A stretch of 64,000 nt of DNA from JAWSVE01 sp050789445 (GTDB lineage Bacteria > Pseudomonadota > Gammaproteobacteria > Pseudomonadales > Cellvibrionaceae), in contig JAILXR010000001.1 of assembly GCA_050789445.1 (NCBI GenBank), positions 3,348,001-3,412,000 on the forward strand. The letters run 5' to 3'. Under the pieces are notes generated by a model that was not told the origin of the DNA, did not search any database, and saw nothing but the letters and a program-made list of their open reading frames with translations. A program made the translations under genes and the position numbers. How positions within the stretch are numbered: position 1 is the stretch's first letter; each line of letters starts with the position of its first letter. Of the stretch, positions 7,138 to 16,272 are shown piece by piece.

Positions 7138-9756
7138 TTATTTAAGTTGCGGTAAGGAAATGCTAAAGCAGGATCCAATTGATGGCTCGCTTGTCACAGA
7201 TACACGGCCGCCGTGTCTTTCGCAAACAACTTTAACGAAATATAACCCTAAGCCAACACCGTTGGGGTTTTTTTCTGATGATGTTGAAAATCGATCAAAA
7301 AGAAGTGGGATTTTATCTTTTGGTATACCGATTCCATGGTCAGATATTTTTATCATTAGCTTGTTTTGGTTTTCCTGATCATTGTCGTCGCCTAAATCGA
7401 CAGATATATCGACACTGATTGTCTCGCCTACAGGGCTAAACTTTATGGCATTGCCGAGTAAGTTGATAAATACGCGTTCAAGTAATTGACCGTCGCCTAG
7501 GGTTTCGAATTCTTGTTCGTCGTTCTCAAGAAGAGAAAGATAGTTTTTATTAAATGTTAGGTTTTTCGTTAGTGCTATTGGATAGACTTCTTCAATTGCA
7601 TTATCGATTATTTCGATAATGTCACAGATATAAAAATCTTTGGGTTGAACCTCTTCAGCTTTAGCGAGCTGTAAAAATTGCTGAGAATAAGCGAGATTAG
7701 TGTGAACATGATGCTCAATCTTATTTAGGAGAGTCGAATCGTATTTATCTTGATGCTTGGCATGTTGCACGAGAGCTAATACAGAATTCATTGGCGCGCG
7801 TAAGTCATGAGATAGAAAATGCAAGGTTTCTAATCGGGCTTGTTCACTAGCTCGCAAGGCGGTGATTTCATTAAAAGAAAAAAGCATTATTCCTGGATTA
7901 TCAATATCAAATTCCATTTTCTGCCCTTTGCAGATAAAAATTCGGTGTGACTTAGTATGCACTACCTCGATACTAAAAGATTCTGAATGAAATGCGAGGG
8001 AAGTTAATTTTCTCTTCCAGTCAAAACCTGAAACTTCATTGAAAACATTGGTAAATTGAATGAAGTTTTTGAGCTGTAAATTTGAAGTCCACAGCTGTTT
8101 GGCCTGAATGTTGGTCTGTAAAATATGGCCAAATAGGTTTGTCAAAATGACAGCTTCAGGTAAATTCTTAATACTGCTGTCGATAAGGTTTTGATTGTAC
8201 TCTGCAATTTTGTTAGCACGTTTTAATTCTAGTAATGTTTTATCAACAACCTCTACTCTGTATGGGTTTTCTTCATCATTTTTTTTGCTAATTATTTCTA
8301 GTTCTTTAACGACAAGATCAAAAAGAGAGCGATCTGTTCCTGACCAGCTAATAGATGCGGTGTATTTTTTGTGGTTGGTGGTGAAATCAAATGATTGAAC
8401 ACTAAATAAGTTGTTATCAGTATTCTTGTCTTGAGCCGAAAGTACTTCTTCTGGGTTTAACTGATTTTTTTTATCAGAAGATATAATGTTTTTAGAGGCA
8501 TCAGAAATCGACCAGCTTTGAATTAAATGCGTTGATTTTAAATAATCAAGAGAATTTTCAAAATAATGTATTTTTGAAACGCCTTCTATTTTAGACTTCT
8601 GTAAAGAAGGCTCTAGCTTTATTAAAGCAACCTTTAAATATTGGAGCATTTTTTCTAAACGTTGCCAATTCCAAAATGGATAGAAGATAAGTATTGCACA
8701 GATAAGTGCGCCAGGCGCAAACCAATGTTTCATGTTGATTAAAAATAAAAAGCTTATGAGTGGTATGCATAAAATAGAAGCTATTGTCGTGATTAAAAAT
8801 GTTCTGGGGGATAGTAAGCTGAGTAGGGCAATAAGTAGTAGAGCTGAAAGCCCTGTGATAATTGTTTGCGAAGCAGGTGTAAGAGGCGTTAGCAGTAAAT
8901 TATTTCTAAGTGAATGAAAAATATTGGCGTTAAGCTCCACTCCGGGCATCGTACCAACTGGCGTTACTAATATATCATTTGTACCATTCGCGACTCGACC
9001 AACAAAAATAATTTTATCTTGGAATACTGACTTAGGTAGTGCATTGTTCAACACATCAATATAAGAGACCATTGGGAATGAACCTGCCTTCCCAGAAAAA
9101 GAAATAAGATTGTAGTAGTCGCGAGAAATTAACATTGAACCATCATTCGAACTTTCAGTGTTGCGAATGCCTGACAAGAAAGCCGGAGCTTCGTCAATAC
9201 TTTGGAGTATTGCTAATGTCAGGTGTGGCCAGTAAGCAGAGGAAACCCCTTCGCGTAAAAAAACAGATCGGCACACGCCGTCTTCATCTTGTTCGATATG
9301 AACATGCCCTAAGTTTTTCGCAGCTCGAGCTAATTCGTCGAAAGGTAGACGCTCTAATATTTGTCCGCCAAACTGAATTTGTTCCAAAGCCATGGGGAGA
9401 ATAATCGAGGGCGAGTTTTTAACGGCGTCAACAAATGCCTTGTCTTGTAAGGGGTTGTTTGAATCTTTATCTGGAAAAATAACATCAAATGCAATCGCTT
9501 TTGCATTCGCATCACGAAGCGTATTGATTAGATTTGCATGATACTGTCGAGGCCAAGGCCAGCGCCCCAATGATTGGATGCTTTCATCATCAATGGCTAT
9601 GATTACAATGTCAGTTGGCTTTTTAGTCGGCTGTAATGCAATGGAATGATCATAGAGCCAACGATCGATCGGTAGCGTCCATTGATAGTAAGCGGCTAGA
9701 ATTGCAAAAAAGGATACAATAAAAATAGACGCGATATGACGAATATGTACCCACAT
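7138..9756 (-). CDS. CHASE2-domain sensor histidine kinase
   Basis: About 872 residues; ATG at 9756 chosen, with a TTG four codons earlier as the alternative. Layout: N-terminal membrane helix; extracytoplasmic CHASE2 domain (about 35-290) with IVIIAIDDESIQSLGRWPWPR and AIAFDVIFPD; three membrane helices (about 300-365); a linker; a PAS-like domain (about 525-640); HisKA with the phospho-acceptor in LSHDLRAPMNS (about residue 650); and a C-terminal HATPase with N-box NLLGNAIKFSP and G-boxes DHGIGIP and GVGLGLYFVK. Last gene of a leftward cluster with a FecR-domain protein and an OmpR-type regulator, its likely partner. The stimulus is unknown. Confidence 0.92.
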   Translation of the reverse strand: MWVHIRHIASIFIVSFFAILAAYYQWTLPIDRWLYDHSIALQPTKKPTDIVIIAIDDESIQSLGRWPWPRQYHANLINTLRDANAKAIAFDVIFPDKDSNNPLQDKAFVDAVKNSPSIILPMALEQIQFGGQILERLPFDELARAAKNLGHVHIEQDEDGVCRSVFLREGVSSAYWPHLTLAILQSIDEAPAFLSGIRNTESSNDGSMLISRDYYNLISFSGKAGSFPMVSYIDVLNNALPKSVFQDKIIFVGRVANGTNDILVTPVGTMPGVELNANIFHSLRNNLLLTPLTPASQTIITGLSALLLIALLSLLSPRTFLITTIASILCIPLISFLFLINMKHWFAPGALICAILIFYPFWNWQRLEKMLQYLKVALIKLEPSLQKSKIEGVSKIHYFENSLDYLKSTHLIQSWSISDASKNIISSDKKNQLNPEEVLSAQDKNTDNNLFSVQSFDFTTNHKKYTASISWSGTDRSLFDLVVKELEIISKKNDEENPYRVEVVDKTLLELKRANKIAEYNQNLIDSSIKNLPEAVILTNLFGHILQTNIQAKQLWTSNLQLKNFIQFTNVFNEVSGFDWKRKLTSLAFHSESFSIEVVHTKSHRIFICKGQKMEFDIDNPGIMLFSFNEITALRASEQARLETLHFLSHDLRAPMNSVLALVQHAKHQDKYDSTLLNKIEHHVHTNLAYSQQFLQLAKAEEVQPKDFYICDIIEIIDNAIEEVYPIALTKNLTFNKNYLSLLENDEQEFETLGDGQLLERVFINLLGNAIKFSPVGETISVDISVDLGDDNDQENQNKLMIKISDHGIGIPKDKIPLLFDRFSTSSEKNPNGVGLGLYFVKVVCERHGGRVSVTSEPSIGSCFSISLPQLK

Positions 9757-9814
9757 ATTTTTTGCCAATATTGTTTTTGTTTGCTGGTTAAATTATTTTT
9801 TGGCTTGTAGCAAT

Positions 9815-11176
9815 TTATAAAATGAGTAAAACCAAAAGCCCTGCCGCGCCAAGAGCAATATACTTGTCCCAAAATGTTGGCGACCAGTTTGCGGTAGTGC
9901 TTATCGGTGACGATAAGCCCGAAGAATTTATTGCGCGAATGCGAACAAAGTAGCGCGATTCTGTATTAGCAGGGATCAAAGTGGAATTTGATTTGGTGGC
10001 TATTATTGTGGAGTCTTTAAAGTTCTTTGTAAGGGAATATTCGACAACATAACTCGAAGCGTTTTCGACTGGATCCCATTGCACTTCTAAATTTTCATTG
10101 TCTTTCTTTTTGATATTTTTCTTGGTGATTTGAACTTGCGCAAGGGCAGCTTCAACACAAACATCGAGTGAGGCGGGTATCCCTTTGAGTTTGTTTTCGT
10201 CGATAGCACTGACTTCGGTAGAATAACAGCCTACCGATAAACCCGACCATTGAACTGAATCATCATTAATGGTTTTTGTAGCGAGTATTTTTTTCTCATT
10301 GTTGTTATCGATAGATAATAATGTGGCTCGATAATTAATTGCGCCGTCTACTGTATTCCAATCAATTGTTATATCGACGAGTTGTGCTTGATTCGTTGAG
10401 TTGAAAATAGGTGCAGGCAACAATTCGATCGGCTCGGACGGAGCTGCACCTTTTTGTGCTGTTAGGCCAAAACCTTGTGCGACATCTTGACCAGATACTG
10501 AGGTGTCTACACCAACAAGCCCTTCAAGAACCTCAGCGCGTGAAAGATTAATATCATCTTTGTCTGTTGATACTCGAAACTCTGTTCCCCTCACTGCTGC
10601 GACTGCGGATGGAGTCTCGATCCTGAAACGAATACGGTCTCTTCGTTTTGGTACTTGAGTGGTGGCTGCGCCGCGGTTGAGTCGAACACGAGAGTCGACC
10701 ATTCCAGTATCGCCATTTGCTGATAATGCATTGAGATGTAGCTCGCTATTTTCCTCGAGTAACATAACGGTGCCATCTGCAAAACGTAACGTTGCGTTGC
10801 TATTCTCTCCGACAATAATAATTGTCCCAATAGCTAGATTATCTCCAACACTTGCGGTGGCAATTTCGTTAGCTGAGTCTGAGTAACTAACGTTGCCACG
10901 CACATAATTTATTGTGACGGGCTTGGGGATAGTTTTAAGCCAAGATATAGGAAATTTTATGACGGTTCCTGGTGGGATTCGGCGAGGGAATGTAACGCCA
11001 TTTTCTTGGCCTATGGTTTGCCAGCAATTTTCCCGAATTGTAAATTGCTTACACACAGCCCAGATGGTGTCTCCTGGACGGAAGGCGTACAGCCAATATT
11101 CGGCAGACGCTTGAGCGCTAAAGAAAACAAACACAGGCTGAATAATTAAAAATAATAAAAAAGTTTTTAAGCGCAA
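9815..11176 (-). CDS. LysM-like / FecR-domain envelope protein
   Basis: 453 residues. Signal peptide (ending near SAQASAEY); a LysM-type module (AFRPGDTIWAVCKQF, about 30-80); a FecR domain (about 88-215) with GNVSY, NATLRFADGTVMLLEENSEL and the core TPSAVAAVRGTEFRVS; then fibronectin-III-like repeats; and a C-terminal hydrophobic helix (YIALGAAGLLVLLIL) at the very end. The layout suggests a periplasmic protein anchored by its C-terminus. FecR domains commonly transmit envelope signals. It sits between a regulator and a CHASE2 kinase on the same strand (gaps of 92 and 58 bases), which suggests a sensory accessory role; this is inference. Confidence 0.85.
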   Translation of the reverse strand: MRLKTFLLFLIIQPVFVFFSAQASAEYWLYAFRPGDTIWAVCKQFTIRENCWQTIGQENGVTFPRRIPPGTVIKFPISWLKTIPKPVTINYVRGNVSYSDSANEIATASVGDNLAIGTIIIVGENSNATLRFADGTVMLLEENSELHLNALSANGDTGMVDSRVRLNRGAATTQVPKRRDRIRFRIETPSAVAAVRGTEFRVSTDKDDINLSRAEVLEGLVGVDTSVSGQDVAQGFGLTAQKGAAPSEPIELLPAPIFNSTNQAQLVDITIDWNTVDGAINYRATLLSIDNNNEKKILATKTINDDSVQWSGLSVGCYSTEVSAIDENKLKGIPASLDVCVEAALAQVQITKKNIKKKDNENLEVQWDPVENASSYVVEYSLTKNFKDSTIIATKSNSTLIPANTESRYFVRIRAINSSGLSSPISTTANWSPTFWDKYIALGAAGLLVLLIL

Positions 11177-11268
11177 CGATTCATCCTCTTTGCGGTAAAA
11201 ATATGTTGGAATACATTCTGTAACTATTACTGGATCGCGAATAGTTTTGAACGAATAAAAAATACGTA

Positions 11269-11949
11269 TCAGATTTTTTCGAATCTATATCCGTGTTGAT
11301 AAATCGTTTTTATTCTATAACCCATTTCAGGGTTTATTTTTAAGATTCTTCTGACTTTACTAACATGGCTATCTACAGTTCGCGTATTGATTGCCGCGCT
11401 GATTCCCCATATTAGGCTAAGAAGATATTCCCTAGAAAACAGCCTACCTTCATGTTGCAGTAATAAGCAGGCGAGTTGATGCTCTTTATCCGTTAATTTA
11501 ACAGATTCACCGTTAACTGTTGCTTCACCAGAGCTACGATTTAGCCGAATGACGCCGACTTCGATAATTTCTTCATCTGCTGGTAATGTACTTCTACGCC
11601 CTAAAGCGGAAACTCGTGCAGAAAGCTCTCCTTGCCGTAATGGTTTTATCAAGTAATCATCAGCACCATTTTGTAAGGCAGAAACGATATCATTTTCATC
11701 GTCTCGTTGAGTTGTGAACAAGATAGGGATACTCTTATCGTATTGCTGCCGTACTATTTCTAGCACCTCGATACCCGTTGTATCAGGTAGGTGCCAGTCA
11801 AATATCATAAGATCAAAAGAATCTTTTGCTAAGGCACTCAGGAGGTCAGCACCGGTTGAGAATGCATGGACATCGTGTTTTTTTTCACCTAGCCAAAGGC
11901 AAACGAGGTCTGATTGTGCAGAATCATCTTCTAATAAAGCGATTTTCAT
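11269..11949 (-). CDS. OmpR-family response regulator
   Basis: 226 residues. N-terminal receiver (1-115) with acidic pocket LLEDD, the phospho-acceptor Asp in LMIFDWHLPDTTG (about residue 52), Thr in LFTTQRDD and Lys in DYLIKPL. A C-terminal winged-helix DNA-binding domain (about 130-225) contains LTDKEHQLACLLL and TVDSHVSKVRRIL. First gene of the three-gene cluster with the FecR protein and the CHASE2 kinase, hence probably the kinase's target. Confidence 0.93.
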   Translation of the reverse strand: MKIALLEDDSAQSDLVCLWLGEKKHDVHAFSTGADLLSALAKDSFDLMIFDWHLPDTTGIEVLEIVRQQYDKSIPILFTTQRDDENDIVSALQNGADDYLIKPLRQGELSARVSALGRRSTLPADEEIIEVGVIRLNRSSGEATVNGESVKLTDKEHQLACLLLQHEGRLFSREYLLSLIWGISAAINTRTVDSHVSKVRRILKINPEMGYRIKTIYQHGYRFEKI

Positions 11950-12114
11950 ATTGATCCAAATAGTGAAAATGAAATAAGCAGTAATTTCAGTGAGTGGTGG
12001 GCTGTTGCTAAGTTTAAATTCATCTGTTTAGTTGTTGATCAGATTGTGATATTGAAAAACGGTATCGTTACATATTCTGTTGATGAGTTCATCCATAAAG
12101 CATCCTCTATCTAA

Positions 12115-12357
12115 TCACATGTTGCGTGACCGGCAAGTCTCATTCGAGGGCTTAGTTAAAGCGCCACTCGTGCTTGGCCAGGGTAGTACGATACACTTAT
12201 TTTCCCTGTTAATCTGTGCTTCATCAAGGGATAGCACTGTCTTTCGTCGCTGAAAAAGTAGCTGATCATTCATGGACGGTAGTGGTTTGGTGTGAAGAGA
12301 GAGCATCTCAGGTGTGATGTTTGTCAATTGAGTAGGAATAATACTCACAAATTCCAT
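12115..12357 (-). CDS. Possible small protein, unrecognised
   Basis: An 80-codon frame in an otherwise empty stretch (11950-12395), divergent from the pilU-type gene. The product is soluble and mildly basic with a protein-like composition (SLDEAQINRENKCIVLPWPS), but there is no clear ribosome binding site and I recognise no family. It may be chance or a gene remnant. The rest of 11950-12395 shows nothing else I can support. Confidence 0.25.
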   Translation of the reverse strand: MEFVSIIPTQLTNITPEMLSLHTKPLPSMNDQLLFQRRKTVLSLDEAQINRENKCIVLPWPSTSGALTKPSNETCRSRNM

Positions 12358-12395
12358 AATAAAAATAGTAGATAGGATAGTTGGTAGGTGACTTT

Positions 12396-13460
12396 ATGAT
12401 GAAAGGATTATACAGCATGCTTGAGACCATGGCGGTTATTAAAGCATCTGATTTGTATTTAAATGTCGGTGCGCCGCCGACATTTAAAGTGAATGGGCAG
12501 CTGCGCCGTGTCAATGATGTAGCGATGGAGTCGAGTGATATTCGGGACTTGATTCTTGACGCGCTCAATGAGGAACAAAAAGAAAAGTTTGATAAGCATT
12601 TAGAATTAGATATTAGCTTACAAATTGAAAACGGCGGGCGCTTTCGTTTAAATTTATATCGCCAAAAAGGTGCAGTGGCACTGGTTGCGCGACATATTCA
12701 AAATATCATTCCCACCATTGATGACTTAGAGTTGCCACAACAATTAAAAGAGTTTGCGATGGTTGAGCAAGGTCTTGTTTTAGTCGTCGGTGCAACGGGA
12801 GTGGGTAAGTCATCAACGCTAGCCTCAATGATTGATTATCGAAATGAAAATTCTCAAGGGCATATTCTAACTGTCGAAGATCCCATCGAATTTGTTCACT
12901 ATCACAAACAATCTTTGATTAGTCAGCGTGAAGTTGGCGTTGATACCGATAGCTACAAAGATGCACTTAAATATGCGTTGAGAGAATCGCCGAATGTCAT
13001 TGTCATTGGAGAAATTCGCGATCAAGAAACCGCGCAGCAAGCACTGCGTTTTGCCGAAACAGGCCATCTTTGTATTGCCACGCTTCATGCATCTTCCGCA
13101 AACTTAGCTATTGATCGATTGGTGAATTTTTTCCCGCAAGATTCACATCACAGAATTTATCGTGATGTGGCTTCTCATTTGGTTGCAATCATTGCACAAC
13201 GTTTGGCTAAAGGTATTTCGCAGCCAAAAATCCCGGTTGTTGAAATTTTACATAATAGTATGCATGTGAAATCTTTAATTGAGCGTAACGATCTCTCCGA
13301 ATTAAAAGAAGCAATGGAGAGCAGTGAGAAATGTCAAACCTTCCAAGATTCACTTTTTAATCTTGTTGTTGATAAGAAAATTACAAAAGAAGAGGCGGTA
13401 CGCTTGGCTGATTCCGAAGTGGATTTGTTACTGCGTTTTAGAATGGATCATGCGGTTTGA
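12396..13460 (+). CDS. pilU: PilT/PilU-family type IV pilus retraction ATPase
   Basis: 354 residues from the ATG at 12396 (GGTAGGTG just upstream); a TTG at 12381 is the longer alternative. N-terminal PAS-like domain with ASDLYLNVGAPPTFKVNGQLR; Walker A GATGVGKSS; Asp box TVEDPIEF; Walker B NVIVIGEIRDQET; His box ETGHLCIATLHASSANLAIDR. The QREVGxDTxS stretch and the RFxxxL-type end favour PilU over PilT. PilU normally works with PilT to power pilus retraction at the cytoplasmic face of the machine. No pilT is adjacent. A bidirectional terminator follows. Confidence 0.85.
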   Translation: MMKGLYSMLETMAVIKASDLYLNVGAPPTFKVNGQLRRVNDVAMESSDIRDLILDALNEEQKEKFDKHLELDISLQIENGGRFRLNLYRQKGAVALVARHIQNIIPTIDDLELPQQLKEFAMVEQGLVLVVGATGVGKSSTLASMIDYRNENSQGHILTVEDPIEFVHYHKQSLISQREVGVDTDSYKDALKYALRESPNVIVIGEIRDQETAQQALRFAETGHLCIATLHASSANLAIDRLVNFFPQDSHHRIYRDVASHLVAIIAQRLAKGISQPKIPVVEILHNSMHVKSLIERNDLSELKEAMESSEKCQTFQDSLFNLVVDKKITKEEAVRLADSEVDLLLRFRMDHAV

Positions 13461-13492
13461 TGCTTGAAATTCGTATTGTGATTTTAAAAACT

Positions 13493-13527
13493 AAAAATAA
13501 GGCGCTGATTAAAGCGCCTTATTTTTT
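13493..13527. terminator. Bidirectional terminator
   Basis: An A-rich arm with TAAGGCGCT pairs with AGCGCCTTA and a T-run, leaving a 5-base loop. It serves the pilU-type gene on plus and the PQQ dehydrogenase on minus. Confidence 0.9.
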
Positions 13528-13556
13528 ATAATTTAAAAACTAACTGTTTTTTTAAA

Positions 13557-15983
13557 TTATTTCTCATTAAGAGCGTAGGCAATGATATAACCACCTTGCT
13601 CATCGGCGGATAATTTTTTTTCTTTTATTTCCGCATTGTGATCTATATTTATTTCATCTTTAATGCTTTCTGGTACAGTAATGACAACATACTGTTTTCC
13701 TGTTTTAGGGCTGACATAACTCATGGGAGTCGCTTGACCCGTGTTGGGTAATACGTGGCTCCACAATTCTTCACCTGTTAATAAGTCGATAGCGCGCATC
13801 GTTTTATCCATGGTGCTTCCCATAAAAATTAATCCGCCTTCCGTTACTGCTGTACCAGCGCTATAAAACATTCCCATGGGTAAGCGTAAAAATGTTTTTA
13901 TACCTAGCGGTCCTTGTTCGTTTGATGTTCCATGTGGGCGCTGCCAAACAACTTTTCGAGAAGCTAAATCAACCACAGCTAATTCACCATAGGGAGGTTG
14001 TTGGCATGGTGTGAAAATTGGGGATAAAAAAGGTGTTGTAAAAGCAGCGTAGGGAGTACCGATTTGTCTGCCACCACCCATGCCTAGTTGACTACGGTCT
14101 TTGTAGTCTTCGCGGGGAATTAATTTGACGTGGTTTGCAATATGCAAAGAATTAACAACCATTAAATGATTATTTTCATCAACAGCAATACTTCCCCAAT
14201 TCATTCCACCTGCGAAGCCGGGGTACTGAAGACTTCCCGTTAATGTAGGCGGAGTAAGTGGGCCTTCGTAACGTAATTTTTTAAATTGAATGCGACAAAG
14301 CATTTGATCAATGGGTGTGATTCCCCACATGTGCGATTCTTTTAAGGGGTCGCCAGCAAAACTTGGCATGCCAACAGAAAACGGCTGTGTTGGTGAGCTC
14401 CATTCTTCGGGGACATCAGTTTGGGGTGTTTCTATTTCTTTAATATCTGCTAAAGGTTCGCCGGTTTCTCGATCAAATAAAAATAATTCTCCACGTTTAG
14501 TGGGGACGATAACTGCTTTACGACTTTTTCCATTGACGGGGATATTTGTAAGGACGGGCTGGGAAGGAACATCATAATCCCAAATGTCGTGATGGGTTGT
14601 TTGGTAATGCCAGCGAACAGAACCATCATCAGCATTTAATGCAATAACCGAGCTAGCATATTTTTCAGCGGCTTCTGTTCTGTGACCGCCAAAATAATCT
14701 GGGGTTGCATTTCCTGTTGGAATATAAACTAATCCTAATTCATCATCGGCACTAAATAAACTCCACGCATTGGGAGTGCCTCGTGTGTAAGTTTCTCCTT
14801 CGGGAGGAAGTGTACTACGATCTTCGCGTCCTAAATCCCAAGCCCATATTAATTCTCCAGTAATGGGATCGAATCCACGAACAACGCCAGAAGGTTCTTC
14901 TGTTTGATCATTGTCTAAAACCCATCCTCCTAAAACGGCTACATTTTTAGCGATGGTTGGAGGGGAGGTAACGTAATAAAATCCAGGGATAACTTCTCCC
15001 ATGCCGGGTAATAAACTAATTTCCCCATTCTCACCAAAATCAGAACATCGTTCCCCAGTTTTTAAATCAACAGCAATCATTCGCGCATCTGTTGTTGCCG
15101 TTAAAATTCTTTCAGGGCAAATTTGCGAAACACTGTTTTCTTCAGAGCCTTCTTCAAGTATTTTTTGTTTTGTAAATGTTGGCGATTTAAAATAAGTAAC
15201 ACCACGGCAAGTATTAGTAAAACCAATATTAGATGATTTAATCTTGGGGTCGAAAGTCCAGCGACGTTTACCTGTGTCAGCATCAATCGCGAGAATAATA
15301 TTTTTTGCGGTGCAAATAAAAAGAGTGTCGTCAATTTGAATTGGTGTTCCCTTAAACGTACTAGGGACGCCTGTGCGATGAGTCCATGCAACTTTAAGTT
15401 GATCAACATTTTTTGTGTTGATTTGATCGTGGGGTGCAAAGCGAGTGCCGGCTTGTGTTGCACCGTAATGTGCCCAATTTTTATCAGGATTGTTTGTAGA
15501 ACCATTTCCTAATGCTGTGGGTAATGATTTATGAGGAGACGGTTGAGCAATAAAAATAAAGACAATGGCAGCAATGCCGGCAACAGCGCCGATTATCCCA
15601 AATTTTGATTTGAATAACGATGGCAATTCTTCTGAGGGAACTTGATGGAGTCCACGGCGTACCCATGGCATTAATAGCCAAACTCCTAGTCCTGTAAATA
15701 AAGCGATTCGCGGTAATAGCGCCCAAGCATCAACGCCTGATTCATAAAAAGACCATGCAATGGTGACGAGGAAAAATATCCCGTAAAGATAACTACCAAA
15801 CCGATTTCCCGTGAATAAAAGCACTCCAGAAATAATTAAGCTTATTCCTGCGAGTAGATAGTAGAGCGAACCACCTAAAGACGCTAGCTGAGCGCCACCC
15901 ATAAAAAGTACAACCCCAATAAGTAGTGTAACCAAGGCTAGAACCCGAGGCTTTCGATACTGGAATTTTTTATTCGTATTCAT
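13557..15983 (-). CDS. Membrane-bound PQQ-dependent dehydrogenase (glucose/quinate/shikimate family)
   Basis: 808 residues, close to E. coli Gcd (796). About five N-terminal membrane helices (residues 12-150) are followed by a periplasmic eight-bladed PQQ beta-propeller starting NWAHYGATQAGTRFAPHDQI. Blade motifs such as AWTHRTGVP, TGERCSDFGENG, WHYQTTHHDIWDYDVP (with the likely catalytic Asp) and GTAVTEGGLIFMGSTMD are visible. Family members oxidise glucose, quinate or shikimate and pass electrons to ubiquinone; the substrate cannot be decided from sequence. No PQQ biosynthesis gene is in the window. The nearby ThDP enzyme, secreted protein and FAD oxidase suggest an accessory oxidative catabolic region. 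Confidence 0.9.
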   Translation of the reverse strand: MNTNKKFQYRKPRVLALVTLLIGVVLFMGGAQLASLGGSLYYLLAGISLIISGVLLFTGNRFGSYLYGIFFLVTIAWSFYESGVDAWALLPRIALFTGLGVWLLMPWVRRGLHQVPSEELPSLFKSKFGIIGAVAGIAAIVFIFIAQPSPHKSLPTALGNGSTNNPDKNWAHYGATQAGTRFAPHDQINTKNVDQLKVAWTHRTGVPSTFKGTPIQIDDTLFICTAKNIILAIDADTGKRRWTFDPKIKSSNIGFTNTCRGVTYFKSPTFTKQKILEEGSEENSVSQICPERILTATTDARMIAVDLKTGERCSDFGENGEISLLPGMGEVIPGFYYVTSPPTIAKNVAVLGGWVLDNDQTEEPSGVVRGFDPITGELIWAWDLGREDRSTLPPEGETYTRGTPNAWSLFSADDELGLVYIPTGNATPDYFGGHRTEAAEKYASSVIALNADDGSVRWHYQTTHHDIWDYDVPSQPVLTNIPVNGKSRKAVIVPTKRGELFLFDRETGEPLADIKEIETPQTDVPEEWSSPTQPFSVGMPSFAGDPLKESHMWGITPIDQMLCRIQFKKLRYEGPLTPPTLTGSLQYPGFAGGMNWGSIAVDENNHLMVVNSLHIANHVKLIPREDYKDRSQLGMGGGRQIGTPYAAFTTPFLSPIFTPCQQPPYGELAVVDLASRKVVWQRPHGTSNEQGPLGIKTFLRLPMGMFYSAGTAVTEGGLIFMGSTMDKTMRAIDLLTGEELWSHVLPNTGQATPMSYVSPKTGKQYVVITVPESIKDEINIDHNAEIKEKKLSADEQGGYIIAYALNEK

Positions 15984-16151
15984 GAGCGGCCCTCAATATT
16001 TTTATTATTGTTAATAAAAGTGTTCCGCATTCTAACCCATAGTTATGCAAGTGTTTATAAAATGAATATTTTTTTATCGCGAAAGAGTGCCAGAAAAAGG
16101 GTGTGTTATAGAGAACACCTATTTGGTGATTATTTAAAATTAAAAATTTTT

Positions 16152-16205
16152 CAATAAAAAACCACTTTGATAATAAGTTAAGATAATTACTTATAATCAA
16201 AGTGG
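16152..16205 (-). terminator. Long-stem terminator of the ThDP enzyme gene
   Basis: CCACTTTGAT and ATCAAAGTGG, then a single mismatch, then ATAAGT/ACTTAT give a 16-bp stem with a 10-base loop. On the minus strand it is followed directly by TTTTTTATT. It lies about 70 bases beyond the stop of the gene at 16273-17817. Confidence 0.85.
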
Positions 16206-16272
16206 CTGTTGAGTTTTGTTTTTTAAGATTCAAAGTTGTTAGAAGACGGAGATTTTAAAATCTTATTTTGTG

